64,000 nt of DNA. It comes from Streptomyces zingiberis (lineage in GTDB: Bacteria > Actinomycetota > Actinomycetes > Streptomycetales > Streptomycetaceae). Both the position numbers and the translations under genes were made by a program. Positions 35,870 through 44,317 of the stretch are shown in pieces; positions within the stretch are counted from its first letter, which is position 1; the number at the start of each line of letters is the position of its first letter. Below the pieces are notes generated by a model. That model was not told the DNA's origin. It worked only from the letters and a program-made list of their open reading frames with translations, and ran no database searches. The DNA lies in assembly GCF_012034935.1 (NCBI RefSeq), contig NZ_JAATEN010000011.1:62001-126000 (forward strand), given 5' to 3'.

Positions 35870-36706
35870 ATGCACCCCATCATCACCGCATCCGAACTGG
35901 CCCGGGAGCTGGCGGGCGAGCGGCCGCCGGTCCTGCTCGACGTGCGCTGGGAGCTGGGCGGACCGCCCGGCCGTGAGGCGTACGCGAAGGGCCACCTCCC
36001 CGGCGCCGTCTACGTGGACCTGGAGACCGACCTCGCCGGGCCCGCCGGCCCGGGCGGGCGCCACCCGCTGCCGGACCCCGCCGCGTTCGGGGCCGCGATG
36101 CGCCGGGCCGGCGTCTCCGCCGGCCGCCCCGTGGTCACCTACGACAACGCCCGCGGCTGGGGCGCCGCACGGGCCTGGTGGCTGCTCCGCTGGGCCGGCC
36201 ACCCCACGGCCCGCGTCCTGGACGGCGGCCTGCGCGCCTGGACGGAGGAGGGCGGCGCCCTGGAGACCGCCGAACCGGCACCGCCCGAGGGTACGTTCGA
36301 GCCCCGGCCGGGCGGGCTGCCGCTGCTCACCGCCGGCCGCGCGGCGGCGATCGCCCGCGAGGGGGTGCTGCTGGACGCCCGCGCGGCGGAGCGCTACCGC
36401 GGTGAGGTCGAGCCGGTCGACCCGGTGGCCGGGCACATCCCGGGCGCCGTCTCCGCCCCCACGGCCGCCAACCTCACCGCCGAGGGCCGGCTGCGCCCCG
36501 CCCGGGAGCTCGCCGAGCGCTTCGCCGCGGCCGGCGTGCGGGACGAGACGCCGGTGGGCGTCTACTGCGGCTCGGGGGTATCGGCCGCGCAGCAGGTGCT
36601 GGCCCTGGAGGTGGCCGGGGTGGAGGCGGCCCTGTACGTGGGGTCCTGGAGCGAGTGGTCCGCCGACCCGGACCGGCCGGTCGCCACGGGCGCCGACCCC
36701 GGCTGA
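35870..36706 (+). CDS. Sulfurtransferase (tandem rhodanese; thiosulfate/3-mercaptopyruvate type)
   Basis: 278-aa two-domain rhodanese. The N-terminal domain (1-135; LLDVRWELGGPPG, GHLPGAVYVDLETDLAGP) has Asn93 (YDNARGWGAA) at the catalytic position, so it is inactive, as expected. The C-terminal domain has the catalytic Cys233 in YCGSGVSA; a CGSGV loop is nearer to mercaptopyruvate sulfurtransferases than to CRKGV rhodaneses. Transfers sulfane sulfur to thiol acceptors. The ATG at 35870 follows GAGGG too closely to be an ideal Shine-Dalgarno. A hairpin terminator shared with sepH lies downstream. Confidence 0.92.
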   Translation: MHPIITASELARELAGERPPVLLDVRWELGGPPGREAYAKGHLPGAVYVDLETDLAGPAGPGGRHPLPDPAAFGAAMRRAGVSAGRPVVTYDNARGWGAARAWWLLRWAGHPTARVLDGGLRAWTEEGGALETAEPAPPEGTFEPRPGGLPLLTAGRAAAIAREGVLLDARAAERYRGEVEPVDPVAGHIPGAVSAPTAANLTAEGRLRPARELAERFAAAGVRDETPVGVYCGSGVSAAQQVLALEVAGVEAALYVGSWSEWSADPDRPVATGADPG

Positions 36707-37062
36707 GCAGGGACACCGCCCCGGGGAGACGGTGGGCGGCCCTCGGAGCGCGGCGCTGCGGCCCCGCCGGGCCGGCCGGTGGCGGAGACGGGAGGGCCGC
36801 GCCGCCGCCCGGGACCCCCGGCGGCGGGCCGGCGGAAGCGGCAGCGGTGGCGGCAGGAGGAGCGGCGCGGGCTGCGGCGCCGGTGAGCGCGGCGCGCAGC
36901 GGTCCCGGGTGAGCGGCGGGGGAGCCGGGACCGTCACGGACGCCGGCCCGGAGGCCGCCTTCCGGGGCCCGGGCCGTGGACCGGCGTGTCACGGCCCGGG
37001 TCCCGGCGCCGGTGGTGTCCGTGCGGACCCGCGCCGCGGCGGCGTCCGGTCCGTCCGGAGCG
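36707..37062. other. GC-rich non-coding region after the sulfurtransferase
   Basis: 356 bp between convergent genes. Composition is over 80% G+C; open frames have no conserved features. Confidence 0.45.
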
Positions 37063-37108
37063 GCCGACGGGGCCGGTCCCCCTGAGGCGGGGGGCCGGCC
37101 CCGTCGGC
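37063..37108. terminator. Bidirectional hairpin between sulfurtransferase and sepH
   Basis: GCCGACGGGGCCGG (37063-37076) pairs with CCGGCCCCGTCGGC (37095-37108), and TCCCCC/GGGGGG continues the stem inward, giving about 20 bp with a 6-nt loop. Confidence 0.9.
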
Positions 37109-37135
37109 TACGGGGGCCCTGGCGGAACCGGCGCG

Positions 37136-38179
37136 CTACTCCTGCTTCTTGCGCCGGGTGCCGAAGACGATCTCGTCCCAGCTCGGCACGGCGGCGCGGC
37201 GGCCGGGCCGGACGCCGTCCGCCTCCGCCTGCCGGTCCGTGGTGCCGGTGAGCCGGTCCCGGTGGCCGGCGACCGCGCGCGGCATCAGCACGTCGGCGTA
37301 GGCCGAGCCGGCGCCGGCCGCGGCGGCGGGCGGAGCGGCCGGCTCCTCGGCCGCGTCCGGCTCGTCGTCCGGTCCGTCGGAGGGGTCGGCCCGGGAGGCG
37401 GAGGACTGCTCGGGGACGACCAGGTCGCCACGGAAGCTGGGCACCGCCTCCAGCAGGCTGGTCAGCGAGTCGCGGTCGCGGTTCTCCCCGTCGCCGTCCT
37501 CGCCGCGGGCGGGCAGGGACCGCTCCGGGCGCTCGGGGCGGTCCAGCGGGCGGTCCCGCGGCAGCCGGGCGATCCGGGGCACGAACGGGACGCTCGGCTC
37601 CGGCGTGTCGTCCGTGTCCCCGATCAGCGCGCGGGCCTCGTCGTCCAGCGCCTGCACCAGGCGGCGCGGCGGGTCGTACGTCCAGCTCGCCGTGTGCGGT
37701 TCGCCGGCCACCCGGTAGCCGAGGACGACCTCCCAGGTGCCGTCGTCCCGCCGCCAGGAGTCCCACTGGACGGTGTCCCGCTCCGCGCCGCGCATCATCA
37801 GCCGCTCGGAGACGGCCTCGCCGAGCTGGGGGCCGGTGGACTCGCCGGGGCGGCGGACGGGGGTCTTGCGGGCCCGCTCGGCCATGAACGCGCGCTCGGC
37901 CAGCACCGGACCCTCGAAGCGGCGTACCCGCTCGACGGGGATGCCGGCGAGCTGCGCGACCTCCTCGGCGGTGGCGCCCGACCTTATCCGCGCCTGGATG
38001 TCCCGGGGGCGGAGGTGGCTCTCCACCTCGATCTCGATCTGGCCGAGGCGGGCACGGTCGTTGCGCACGGCGGCACGCAGCCGCTCGTCGATGGGGAGGG
38101 TGTACTCCGTGCTGTCGGCAGCCTTCAGCACCAGCCGTGTGCCGTCGTTGCTGACGGCCACGACACGCAGTTCGGGCAT
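37136..38179 (-). CDS. sepH: Septation protein SepH
   Basis: 347-aa actinobacterial cell-division protein that binds FtsZ and stimulates its assembly. The N-terminal DUF3071 domain begins MPELRVVAVSNDGTRLVL and contains an HTH-like unit (about 65-95: PRDIQARIRSGATAEEVAQL, GIPVERVRRFEGPV), the FtsZ-binding part. The C-terminal half is long, acidic/proline-rich and disordered, ending in the conserved short tail PSWDEIVFGTRRKKQE. ATG 38179 has GGGAGG upstream on the minus strand. A near-consensus BldD box lies 159 bp upstream. Supports sporulation septation together with whiH elsewhere in the window. Confidence 0.96.
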   Translation of the reverse strand: MPELRVVAVSNDGTRLVLKAADSTEYTLPIDERLRAAVRNDRARLGQIEIEVESHLRPRDIQARIRSGATAEEVAQLAGIPVERVRRFEGPVLAERAFMAERARKTPVRRPGESTGPQLGEAVSERLMMRGAERDTVQWDSWRRDDGTWEVVLGYRVAGEPHTASWTYDPPRRLVQALDDEARALIGDTDDTPEPSVPFVPRIARLPRDRPLDRPERPERSLPARGEDGDGENRDRDSLTSLLEAVPSFRGDLVVPEQSSASRADPSDGPDDEPDAAEEPAAPPAAAAGAGSAYADVLMPRAVAGHRDRLTGTTDRQAEADGVRPGRRAAVPSWDEIVFGTRRKKQE

Positions 38180-38695
38180 GGGGACCTCCCGGGTGGTGCC
38201 TGCCGACGTCACGTGCGTCGCTGCTTCCGCTAGACGAGTGTGGCCTGCCCGGGTGCAGCCTGCCACAGCATTGCCGAGTTGCCCGGCGTGTCGGGCCCGG
38301 GGGCCCTTCTGCGCCGTTGTGGCACGGTTACCCATGCGTCACGATGTGTGACCGTACCGTCCGTCCCGTGCACCCTACCCAGGTCCTGCCACGACTACGT
38401 CGGTCCGAACCCTGCCCCTGGTTCTCTTTTCACGAGGTCCGGGGGTGGGCGGGAGACGGAGCCAGGATGCGTCACAGTACTCCATTCAGCCCACCTGGGT
38501 GGACTGCCGCGCCGCCGGGTTCGGGACGGAGGGCGGCGGGCCGGGGCCGGGCGGGAGGCGGTGGTGGCGGTTTCCCCGGAATCTCCTGAACCGGAGTTGT
38601 CCCGTCCGGATTGCCGGTCCGTCAGCCGGCCCGGCGGCCCGTCAGTCCGCCGGCCGCGCCGTCCCGCACCCCGCCCCGGCCCGCCGTCCGGTCCG
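38180..38695. other. sepH upstream region
   Basis: 516 bp between sepH and the end of the flavoprotein gene, without a convincing gene. The segment 38320-38420 is distinctly less GC-rich and carries the BldD-like palindrome, so the sepH promoter is likely there. Confidence 0.5.
38338..38352 (-). promoter_or_regulatory. Near-consensus BldD-binding palindrome upstream of sepH
   Basis: GTCAC-GATGT-GTGAC matches the BldD consensus nTnACnC(A/T)GnGTnAn at 8 of 9 defined positions (A instead of C at position 7). BldD with c-di-GMP represses many division and sporulation genes. The only neighbouring start is sepH, 159 bp downstream on the minus strand. Confidence 0.5.
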
Positions 38696-40006
38696 TCAGT
38701 CGCCCAGCACCCGCCGCAGGTACGCGTTGCCGAACACCCGGTCCGGGTCCAGCCGGTCGCGTACCGCCGTGAACTCGGCGAAGCGGGGATAGACGGCGGC
38801 GAGCTGGTCGGCGGTCCGGGTGTGCAGCTTCCCCCAGTGCGGCCGGCCGCCGTGAGCCGTCATGATGCGCTCCACCTCGGAGAAGTAGCGCCGGTACGGG
38901 GTGCCCCGGTAGACGTGCACGGCCAGATAGACGCTGTCCCGGCCGGAGGCGGTGGACAGGGGGATGTCGTCGGCCGGCGCGTGGCGCACCTCCACGGGGA
39001 AGCCGACGCGGAGTCCCGAGCGGTCGACGAAGGACGTCAGCTCGCGCAGCGCCGTCATGCCGGCCGCGCGCGGCACGGCGTACTCCATCTCCGTGAAGCG
39101 GACCCGGCGCGGGCAGGTGAACACCTTGTAGGGGATGTCGGTGTAGCCGCGGGCGGAGAGGGCGCGGCTGGTGACCCGGGCCATGGCGGGTATCGCGGCG
39201 GGTACCGCGCGGCCCGCCGAACAGACGAGCTGGAAGGCGCCGTTGGAGAGCAGTTCGTCCTCGAACCAGCCGGCGACCCGGCCCAGCGGGGCCGCCGGGC
39301 CGGGCGAACGGTTGTTCCGCTTGGTGTTGCAGTTGCCGGTGTGCGGGAACCAGTAGAACTCGAAGTGCTCGTTCTCCTCGACGAGCGCGTCGAACTCCGC
39401 CATCACCCGGTCCAGGCGCATCGGTTCCTCGCGCGCGGTGAGCAGGAAGAGCGGCTCGACGGCGAAGGTGAGCGCGGTGACGACGCCCAGGGCGCCGAGG
39501 CCGATCCGGGCCGCGGTGAAGAGTTCCGGGCGTTCGCCGCGGGAGCAGCGCACCACCGAGCCGTCGGCGGTGACCAGTTCCACCGCGGTGAGCTGGGCCG
39601 CGAGGGAGGCGGAGGACCGGCCGGTGCCGTGGGTGCCGGTGCTGGTGGCGCCGGCGGCGGTCTGGGCCATGATGTCGCCCATGTTGGTCAGGGACAGGCC
39701 CGCTCCGGCGAGGGTCTCGTTGAGCTGCCACAGGGGCGTGCCCGCCGCCACGGTGACCGTCCCGGCCTCCCGGTCGATCTCCCGTACCCCGGTCAGCCGG
39801 TCGGGACGGATCAGCACCCCGTCGGTCGCCGCCGCCGCGGTGAAGGAGTGGCCCGTGCCGACGGCCTTCACCGGGAGCCCTTCCCCGGCGGCCGCGGTGA
39901 CGATCCGTGCCACCTCGCCAGCCGTCGCCGGGGCGAACGAGCGCCGCGGCCGGGCGGTCACCGTCCCCGACCAGTTACGCCACGTGGTGCCGGTGCTGAC
40001 CCGCAT
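38696..40006 (-). CDS. FAD-dependent D-arabinono-1,4-lactone oxidase family protein
   Basis: 436-aa flavoprotein of the VAO/aldonolactone oxidoreductase family. The N-terminal PP-loop FAD-binding domain has the GTGHSFT motif (His53, the position of covalent FAD attachment in this family) and GATSTGTHGTG. The C-terminal ALO domain contains the conserved HWGKLHT near residue 385, where the lysine acts in catalysis, and ends with DPDRVFGNAYLRRVL. Streptomyces relatives include alditol oxidase; lactone versus alditol substrate cannot be decided. ATG 40006 lies within the 3' end of the MFS gene (32-bp overlap), so the two form an operon. No signal peptide. Confidence 0.92.
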   Translation of the reverse strand: MRVSTGTTWRNWSGTVTARPRRSFAPATAGEVARIVTAAAGEGLPVKAVGTGHSFTAAAATDGVLIRPDRLTGVREIDREAGTVTVAAGTPLWQLNETLAGAGLSLTNMGDIMAQTAAGATSTGTHGTGRSSASLAAQLTAVELVTADGSVVRCSRGERPELFTAARIGLGALGVVTALTFAVEPLFLLTAREEPMRLDRVMAEFDALVEENEHFEFYWFPHTGNCNTKRNNRSPGPAAPLGRVAGWFEDELLSNGAFQLVCSAGRAVPAAIPAMARVTSRALSARGYTDIPYKVFTCPRRVRFTEMEYAVPRAAGMTALRELTSFVDRSGLRVGFPVEVRHAPADDIPLSTASGRDSVYLAVHVYRGTPYRRYFSEVERIMTAHGGRPHWGKLHTRTADQLAAVYPRFAEFTAVRDRLDPDRVFGNAYLRRVLGD

Positions 40007-41216
40007 CTGGTCCCGCTTCCTGTAGCCGTCGCCCGGGTGCCGGCCGCAGCCGGCGGTACCCCAGGGATGCCACTGCCGCCGCCAGAAGTCCAGAGGCGAC
40101 GGGGACCCGGTAACCGGCGGCGGCGCCCGCCGCGTCGACCACCCAGCCGGCCACCGCGGCTCCGGAGGCGATCCCGACCATGACCCCGGTGCCGGTCCAG
40201 GCCATGCCCTCGGTCAGCCGCGCGGGCGGCACCTGGCGGGCGACGAGGGCCATGGTGGTGACGGCCGTGGGCGCGATCGCCGTCCCCGCCAGCAGGAGCA
40301 CGCCGGCCAGGGTGAGCAGGTGGTCGGCGATCAGCAGGGGAGAGGTGCCCAGGGCCATCGCCCACACCCCGGCCAGCCACCGGCGGGCGGGTGACCCCCG
40401 CAGGTGGAGCAGGCCGAACACCGCCGCGGCCACCCCCGAACCCAGCGCGTACACGGCGAGGACCGGGCCGGCCAGCGCCGGGCGCCCGGCCTCCTCCGCG
40501 AAGGCGACGGTGACCACGTCGACGGAGCTGAAGACGGCCCCGGCCAGCCCCCAGGTGAGGGCCAGCCACGGCATCCCGGGGAAGCGGAGCACGGAGCCGC
40601 CGCCCCGCCGCCCGGTCGGATGCGGCACCGGCTCGGTGGCGCGCTGCGAGGTCAGCCAGAACACGCCCGCGGCCAGGAACACGGCGGCGGCCAGCGGTCC
40701 GGCCTCGGGGAACCAGCGGGTGGACAGGCCGATCGAGAGCAGCGGCCCCAGCACGAAGCAGACCTCGTCCAGCAGCGACTCCCAGGAGTAGGCCGTGTGC
40801 AGCGGCCGCGGCGCGTCCCGGTACAGCGCCGCCCACCGGGCCCGGACCATGGAGCCCAGGCTGGGGACGCACCCGGCGCACGCCGCGCAGACGAAGTAGG
40901 TCCACTCCGGCAGCCCGCCGCGGACGCAGAGCAGCAGCGCGGCCACCGCCGTGATCGCGCAGAGCGCGGCGGGACGCAGCACCCGGCGCTGGCCGTGCCG
41001 GTCCACCAGCCGCGAGATCCGCGGGCCCAGGGCGGCGGCGGAGAGGGCCAGCGTGGCGGCGACCGCGCCCGCGAGCCCGTACCGTCCGGTGACCCGGGCC
41101 AGCATGGTGACCACGCCGATGGAGAGCATGGCGGAGGGCAGCCGGCCCAGCAGACCCGCCGCGGAGAAGCCCTTCGTGCCGGGCGGCAGGAAGATCTGGC
41201 GGTAGGGACTGGACAC
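39975..41216 (-). CDS. MFS transporter
   Basis: 413-aa membrane protein with about 12 hydrophobic helices and the loop-2/3 signature RISRLVDRHGQRRVLRP, a variant of the MFS motif A. Starts with GTG 41216 (CCGGAG upstream); a TAGGCT -10 at 41258-41253 would give a ~30-nt leader. The C-terminal tail is polar and basic. Its stop lies 32 bp inside the following flavoprotein gene, suggesting coupled expression; it might export or import that enzyme's substrate, but this is a guess. Divergent from the ferrochelatase gene across 239 bp containing 8-bp repeats. Confidence 0.88.
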   Translation of the reverse strand: MSSPYRQIFLPPGTKGFSAAGLLGRLPSAMLSIGVVTMLARVTGRYGLAGAVAATLALSAAALGPRISRLVDRHGQRRVLRPAALCAITAVAALLLCVRGGLPEWTYFVCAACAGCVPSLGSMVRARWAALYRDAPRPLHTAYSWESLLDEVCFVLGPLLSIGLSTRWFPEAGPLAAAVFLAAGVFWLTSQRATEPVPHPTGRRGGGSVLRFPGMPWLALTWGLAGAVFSSVDVVTVAFAEEAGRPALAGPVLAVYALGSGVAAAVFGLLHLRGSPARRWLAGVWAMALGTSPLLIADHLLTLAGVLLLAGTAIAPTAVTTMALVARQVPPARLTEGMAWTGTGVMVGIASGAAVAGWVVDAAGAAAGYRVPVASGLLAAAVASLGYRRLRPAPGRRLQEAGPDAGQHRHHVA

Positions 41217-41295
41217 GGCTCGGCTCCGGCGGGGGCAGGATGGGGACGGTCCAGCCTACGGCGGGCCGGGGGCGCGGCGCGCGGTACTTTTCCGC

Positions 41296-41335
41296 CGCAC
41301 GATCGCACGATCGCACGGTCATACGGCCGCACGGG
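41296..41335. repeat. 8-bp tandem repeat between MFS gene and hemH
   Basis: Five units of CGCACGAT and variants start at 41296, 41304, 41312, 41320 and 41328. They lie in the divergent promoter region, 40 to 80 bp from the MFS -10, and could influence either gene. Confidence 0.8.
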
Positions 41336-41455
41336 ACCCGCCGGGCCGCCGGCCGGCGCCGGGCCACGCGGGTTCGCGATTGTGGCGGCGCCGGCCCGGG
41401 CGTTTCCCGCCAGGGTTTTCCCGTCCCGCCGCCCGTGGGTGGCAGGATCGGCGGC

Positions 41456-42598
41456 ATGCCCGATCAGTCAGACCCCGCTCCCTACGACGCTCTGCTGCTC
41501 CTCTCCTTCGGCGGCCCCGAGGGTCCGGACGACGTGGTGCCGTTCTTGGAGAACGTCACCCGCGGCCGGGGCATCCCCCGCGAACGGCTGGAGGAGGTGG
41601 GGCAGCACTACTTCCTCTTCGGCGGTGTCAGCCCCATCAACGACCAGAACCGCGAACTCCTCGCCGCGCTGCGGAAGGAGTTCGCCGACCACGGTGTGGA
41701 CCTGCCGGTCCACTGGGGCAACCGCAACTGGGCGCCCTATCTCACGGACACCCTGCGGGAGATGGCCGCCGCCGGCCACCGCCGGGTGCTGACCCTGGCC
41801 ACCAGCGCCTACGCCTCGTACTCCGGGTGCCGGCAGTACCGCGAGAACCTCGCCGAGTCGCTCGCCGCCCTGGAGGCCGAGGGGCTGCCGCTGCCGCGGG
41901 TCGACAAGCTGCGTCACTTCTTCAACCACCCGGGGTTCGTGGAGCCCATGGTGGACCGGACGCTCGCCGCGCTCGCCGAACTGCCGGAGGAGGTCCGGGC
42001 GGGCGCCCATCTGGCGTTCACCACCCACTCCGTCCCCACCGCCGCGGCGGACACCTCCGGCCCGCCGGCCGCGCACGGCGACGGCGGCGGCGCCTATGTC
42101 GCGCAGCACCTGGACGTCGCGCGGCTGGTCGCCGCCGGGGTCCGGGACCGGGACGGTGTGGAGCGCCCGTGGCGGCTGGTCTACCAGTCGCGCAGCGGTG
42201 CCCCGCACATCCCGTGGCTGGAGCCGGACATCTGCGACCACCTGGAGGAGCTGCACCAGGCGGGCGCGTCCGCGGTGGTCATGGTCCCCATCGGCTTCGT
42301 CTCCGACCATATGGAGGTCATCTACGACCTCGACACCGAGGCGCTGGCCAAGGCGACGGACCTGCGGCTGCCGGTGGCCCGCGCCGGGACCGTCGGCGCC
42401 GATCCGCGGTTCGTGTCCGGCCTGCGGGAACTGGTGATCGAACGCGCGGTGACCGAGCGGGGCGAGGGGGCGCACCGCCGCGCCCTGGGCGAACTCGGCC
42501 CGAGCCACGACGTCTGCCCGCTCGGGTGCTGCCCGGGCCGTACCCCGAAGCCGGCCGCCGCCGGCGCCGACGACCCGTACCAGGGAGCCGCGCTGTGA
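41456..42598 (+). CDS. hemH: Ferrochelatase (coproporphyrin III ferrochelatase, CpfC-type)
   Basis: 380-aa heme-pathway enzyme inserting iron into a porphyrin; in actinobacteria the substrate is coproporphyrin III. Motifs: LLLSFGGPEGPDDV at the N-terminus, LTLATSAYASYSGCRQYREN, catalytic His191 in FTTHSVP, and the PIGFVSDHMEVIYDLD block. Cys125 with Cys354, Cys358 and Cys359 (DVCPLGCCPG) match the [2Fe-2S] ligand pattern of actinobacterial ferrochelatases. An atypical Gly/Ala-rich loop AAADTSGPPAAHGDGGG follows His191. CAGGAT lies 7 nt before the ATG and no Shine-Dalgarno is evident. Overlaps the next gene by GTGA. Confidence 0.95.
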   Translation: MPDQSDPAPYDALLLLSFGGPEGPDDVVPFLENVTRGRGIPRERLEEVGQHYFLFGGVSPINDQNRELLAALRKEFADHGVDLPVHWGNRNWAPYLTDTLREMAAAGHRRVLTLATSAYASYSGCRQYRENLAESLAALEAEGLPLPRVDKLRHFFNHPGFVEPMVDRTLAALAELPEEVRAGAHLAFTTHSVPTAAADTSGPPAAHGDGGGAYVAQHLDVARLVAAGVRDRDGVERPWRLVYQSRSGAPHIPWLEPDICDHLEELHQAGASAVVMVPIGFVSDHMEVIYDLDTEALAKATDLRLPVARAGTVGADPRFVSGLRELVIERAVTERGEGAHRRALGELGPSHDVCPLGCCPGRTPKPAAAGADDPYQGAAL

Positions 42599-43527
42599 AC
42601 ACCCGCGACACGGAACTCACCGGACCGACCGGCGAGACCAACCAGGCCAACCGGACCAACCAGGCCGGCCGGACCGGCCAGGCCCACCGGACCGGCCGGA
42701 ACAGCCCCGCGGGCGCCGCGGAGCTGGGACGCGCGCTGCTGCCCGTCGCCCTGGAGGCGGCCGGGCGCGCGGCGGAGCTGCTGCGCGACGGCCGTCCCGG
42801 CGAGCTGGGGGTGGCGGCGACCAAGTCCAGCGCCGTGGACGTCGTCACCGAGATGGACCTCGCCTCGGAGAAGCTGATCCGCGACTTCCTCGGCGAGCGG
42901 CGGCCGGACGACGGCTTCGTCGGCGAGGAGGGCGCGGAGACCCCGGGCACCAGCGGGGTCCGCTGGATCGTCGACCCGCTCGACGGCACCGTGAACTACC
43001 TCTACGGGCTGCCCTCCTGGGCCGTGAGCATCGCCGCGGAGGCCGACGGCGAGACGCTGGTCGGCGTGGTGGCGGCGCCGGTGCGGGAGGAGACCTGCCA
43101 CGCCGTGCTGGGGGGCGGCGCGTACCGCGGCGAGCTGCGGCTGCGCTGCCGTCCCGCGCCGCCGCTGGAGCGGGCGCTGATCGGGACGGGCTTCGGGTAC
43201 GTCCGCGAGCGCCGGATAGGGCAGGCGGCCGTCCTGCGCGCGCTGGTGCCGGACGTCCGCGACATCCGGCGGGGCGGCTCCGCCGCCATCGACCTGTGCG
43301 ACGTGGCCGCCGGCCGGCTCGACGCGTACTACGAGCGCGGGCTGAACCCGTGGGACTACGCGGCCGGTGAACTGATCGCCCGCGAGGCCGGGGCGCTCAC
43401 CGGCGGCCGGCCCGGCGCGCCGCTCTCCGGGGAGCTGGCGGTGGCCGCCCCGCCCGGGCTCTTCGAGCCGCTGCGGGACCGGCTGGAGGAACTGGGCGCC
43501 TGGCACGACCGGCACCCGGCCGGCTGA
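42595..43527 (+). CDS. Inositol monophosphatase family protein
   Basis: 310-aa Mg-dependent phosphatase of the IMPase/FIG superfamily. Metal-site motifs: GEEGAE (Glu111/112), DPLDGTVNYLYG (Asp127, Asp130) and WDYAAGELIAREAG near the C-terminus. Substrate could be inositol phosphate, histidinol phosphate or another small phosphate ester. The first ~38 residues are a Thr/Asn/Gln/Arg-rich repeat (NQANRTNQAGRTGQAHRTGR) encoded by repeated DNA and not part of the domain. GTG 42595 overlaps the hemH stop (GTGA), so it is translationally coupled; an internal start after the repeat is not excluded. Ends at a very long hairpin terminator. Confidence 0.92.
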   Translation: MNTRDTELTGPTGETNQANRTNQAGRTGQAHRTGRNSPAGAAELGRALLPVALEAAGRAAELLRDGRPGELGVAATKSSAVDVVTEMDLASEKLIRDFLGERRPDDGFVGEEGAETPGTSGVRWIVDPLDGTVNYLYGLPSWAVSIAAEADGETLVGVVAAPVREETCHAVLGGGAYRGELRLRCRPAPPLERALIGTGFGYVRERRIGQAAVLRALVPDVRDIRRGGSAAIDLCDVAAGRLDAYYERGLNPWDYAAGELIAREAGALTGGRPGAPLSGELAVAAPPGLFEPLRDRLEELGAWHDRHPAG

Positions 43528-43575
43528 CCGGGCGGGCCGGCGGGAGCGCCCCCGGGCCTCCCGCCGCCGCCCGCC

Positions 43576-43640
43576 GGCCCCACCACGCGACGAGGCGCCC
43601 CGGTACCAGGTACCGGGGCGCCTCGTCGCGTGGTGGGGCC
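43576..43640. terminator. Bidirectional terminator, perfect 32-bp inverted repeat
   Basis: Positions 43576-43607 and 43609-43640 are exact reverse complements around a single base. The right arm ends 2 bp from the stop codon of the leftward small gene, and the left arm begins 48 bp after the inositol monophosphatase stop. The innermost bases GGTACC must open to form a loop. Confidence 0.95.
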
Positions 43641-43642
43641 GC

Positions 43643-43822
43643 TCAGCCGCAGGGGGCGGGGGTGCCGATCTCCACCCCGTGCTCGGCGGCCAGCCGGCGC
43701 AGGTCGTCCAGTTCGGAGAGCTCGACTTCGACGAGGAAGTCGTCCCCGGCTTCGCGAGCGCGCGTCAGGTCGGACTGGGTGGTGTGTATGCGCTGCAGCA
43801 GTCCTGCGGTGAACGCGTCCAT
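43643..43822 (-). CDS. Small conserved-looking hypothetical protein (59 aa)
   Basis: 59-aa protein MDAFTAGLLQRIHTTQSDLT...; amphipathic helix-rich with the acidic segment FLVEVELSELDDLRRLAAEHG. No cysteine pair, signal or membrane segment; a single Cys is next to last. Start at ATG 43822 supported by a GAGGGGG Shine-Dalgarno 6 nt upstream on the minus strand. Coding is supported by the strong terminator immediately after its stop and by a Streptomyces-like third-position bias. I have seen similar unnamed small proteins in Streptomyces but know no function. Confidence 0.72.
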   Translation of the reverse strand: MDAFTAGLLQRIHTTQSDLTRAREAGDDFLVEVELSELDDLRRLAAEHGVEIGTPAPCG

Positions 43823-44024
43823 TGCGCCCCCTCGTCGTGGTCGGTGGCACGGGGCGTGCCTGCGGCGGGTGATCACGCTCCACCCGGCTCCGGGTGGGCC
43901 GGCGGGCCGGTTCCGGCCGGGACGGGGGACCGTGCCGGGCCGGGGCGGGAGGCGCACACGGCATGCTGTGGCGCGCCGCCTACGGGGCGTGATCTCGGGT
44001 GTGTAACCGTCCTCCCCACCGCCG

Positions 44025-44043
44025 ACCTCAGAGAAACCTCAGA
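44025..44043 (+). promoter_or_regulatory. Direct repeat with 11-bp period upstream of cutR
   Basis: ACCTCAGA occurs at 44025-44032 and again at 44036-44043. OmpR/PhoB-type regulators, the family of CutR, usually bind tandem half-sites 11 bp apart, so this could be an autoregulatory site. Confidence 0.35.
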
Positions 44044-44237
44044 CGTGGCAGGAATCCCGGCGCTCCGGGCCCGGTGATCCCTTACCGGCGGTTTACGGGC
44101 ACCGGGGGCAGGATGGAACCACCGCCCCCGGCGTCCTGCCTGATCACGGCGTGGCACCGGCATCCGGGCGGGGGACGCCCGGAGCGCCGGAGGGCCCCGC
44201 AGTGCCGGGGGAGACCGGGACACGGGCGGTCCGAGCG

Positions 44238-44273
44238 GTTCCGGACGTTCCGGGGATTCCGGAAGTTCCGGAA
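44238..44273 (+). repeat. 9-bp tandem repeat before cutR, four copies
   Basis: GTTCCGGAC, GTTCCGGGG, ATTCCGGAA and GTTCCGGAA follow one another. The block ends 44 nt before the cutR start, so it would be in the promoter or leader. Confidence 0.85.
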
Positions 44274-44317
44274 GCGCGTGACCTACGGGCAACGCGAGAA
44301 CAGGAAAGGGGCGCGCC

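Larger units (their letters stand above)
43823..44317. other. Divergent region between small gene and cutR
   Basis: 495 bp with no further gene. It holds two 8-bp direct repeats with 11-bp spacing (44025-44043) and four 9-bp repeats (44238-44273), both upstream of cutR. Confidence 0.5.

Noticed and set aside
38317..38589. A 90-codon plus-strand frame between sepH and the flavoprotein gene
   Set aside because: No ribosome binding site, no recognisable features, and it covers the likely sepH promoter.
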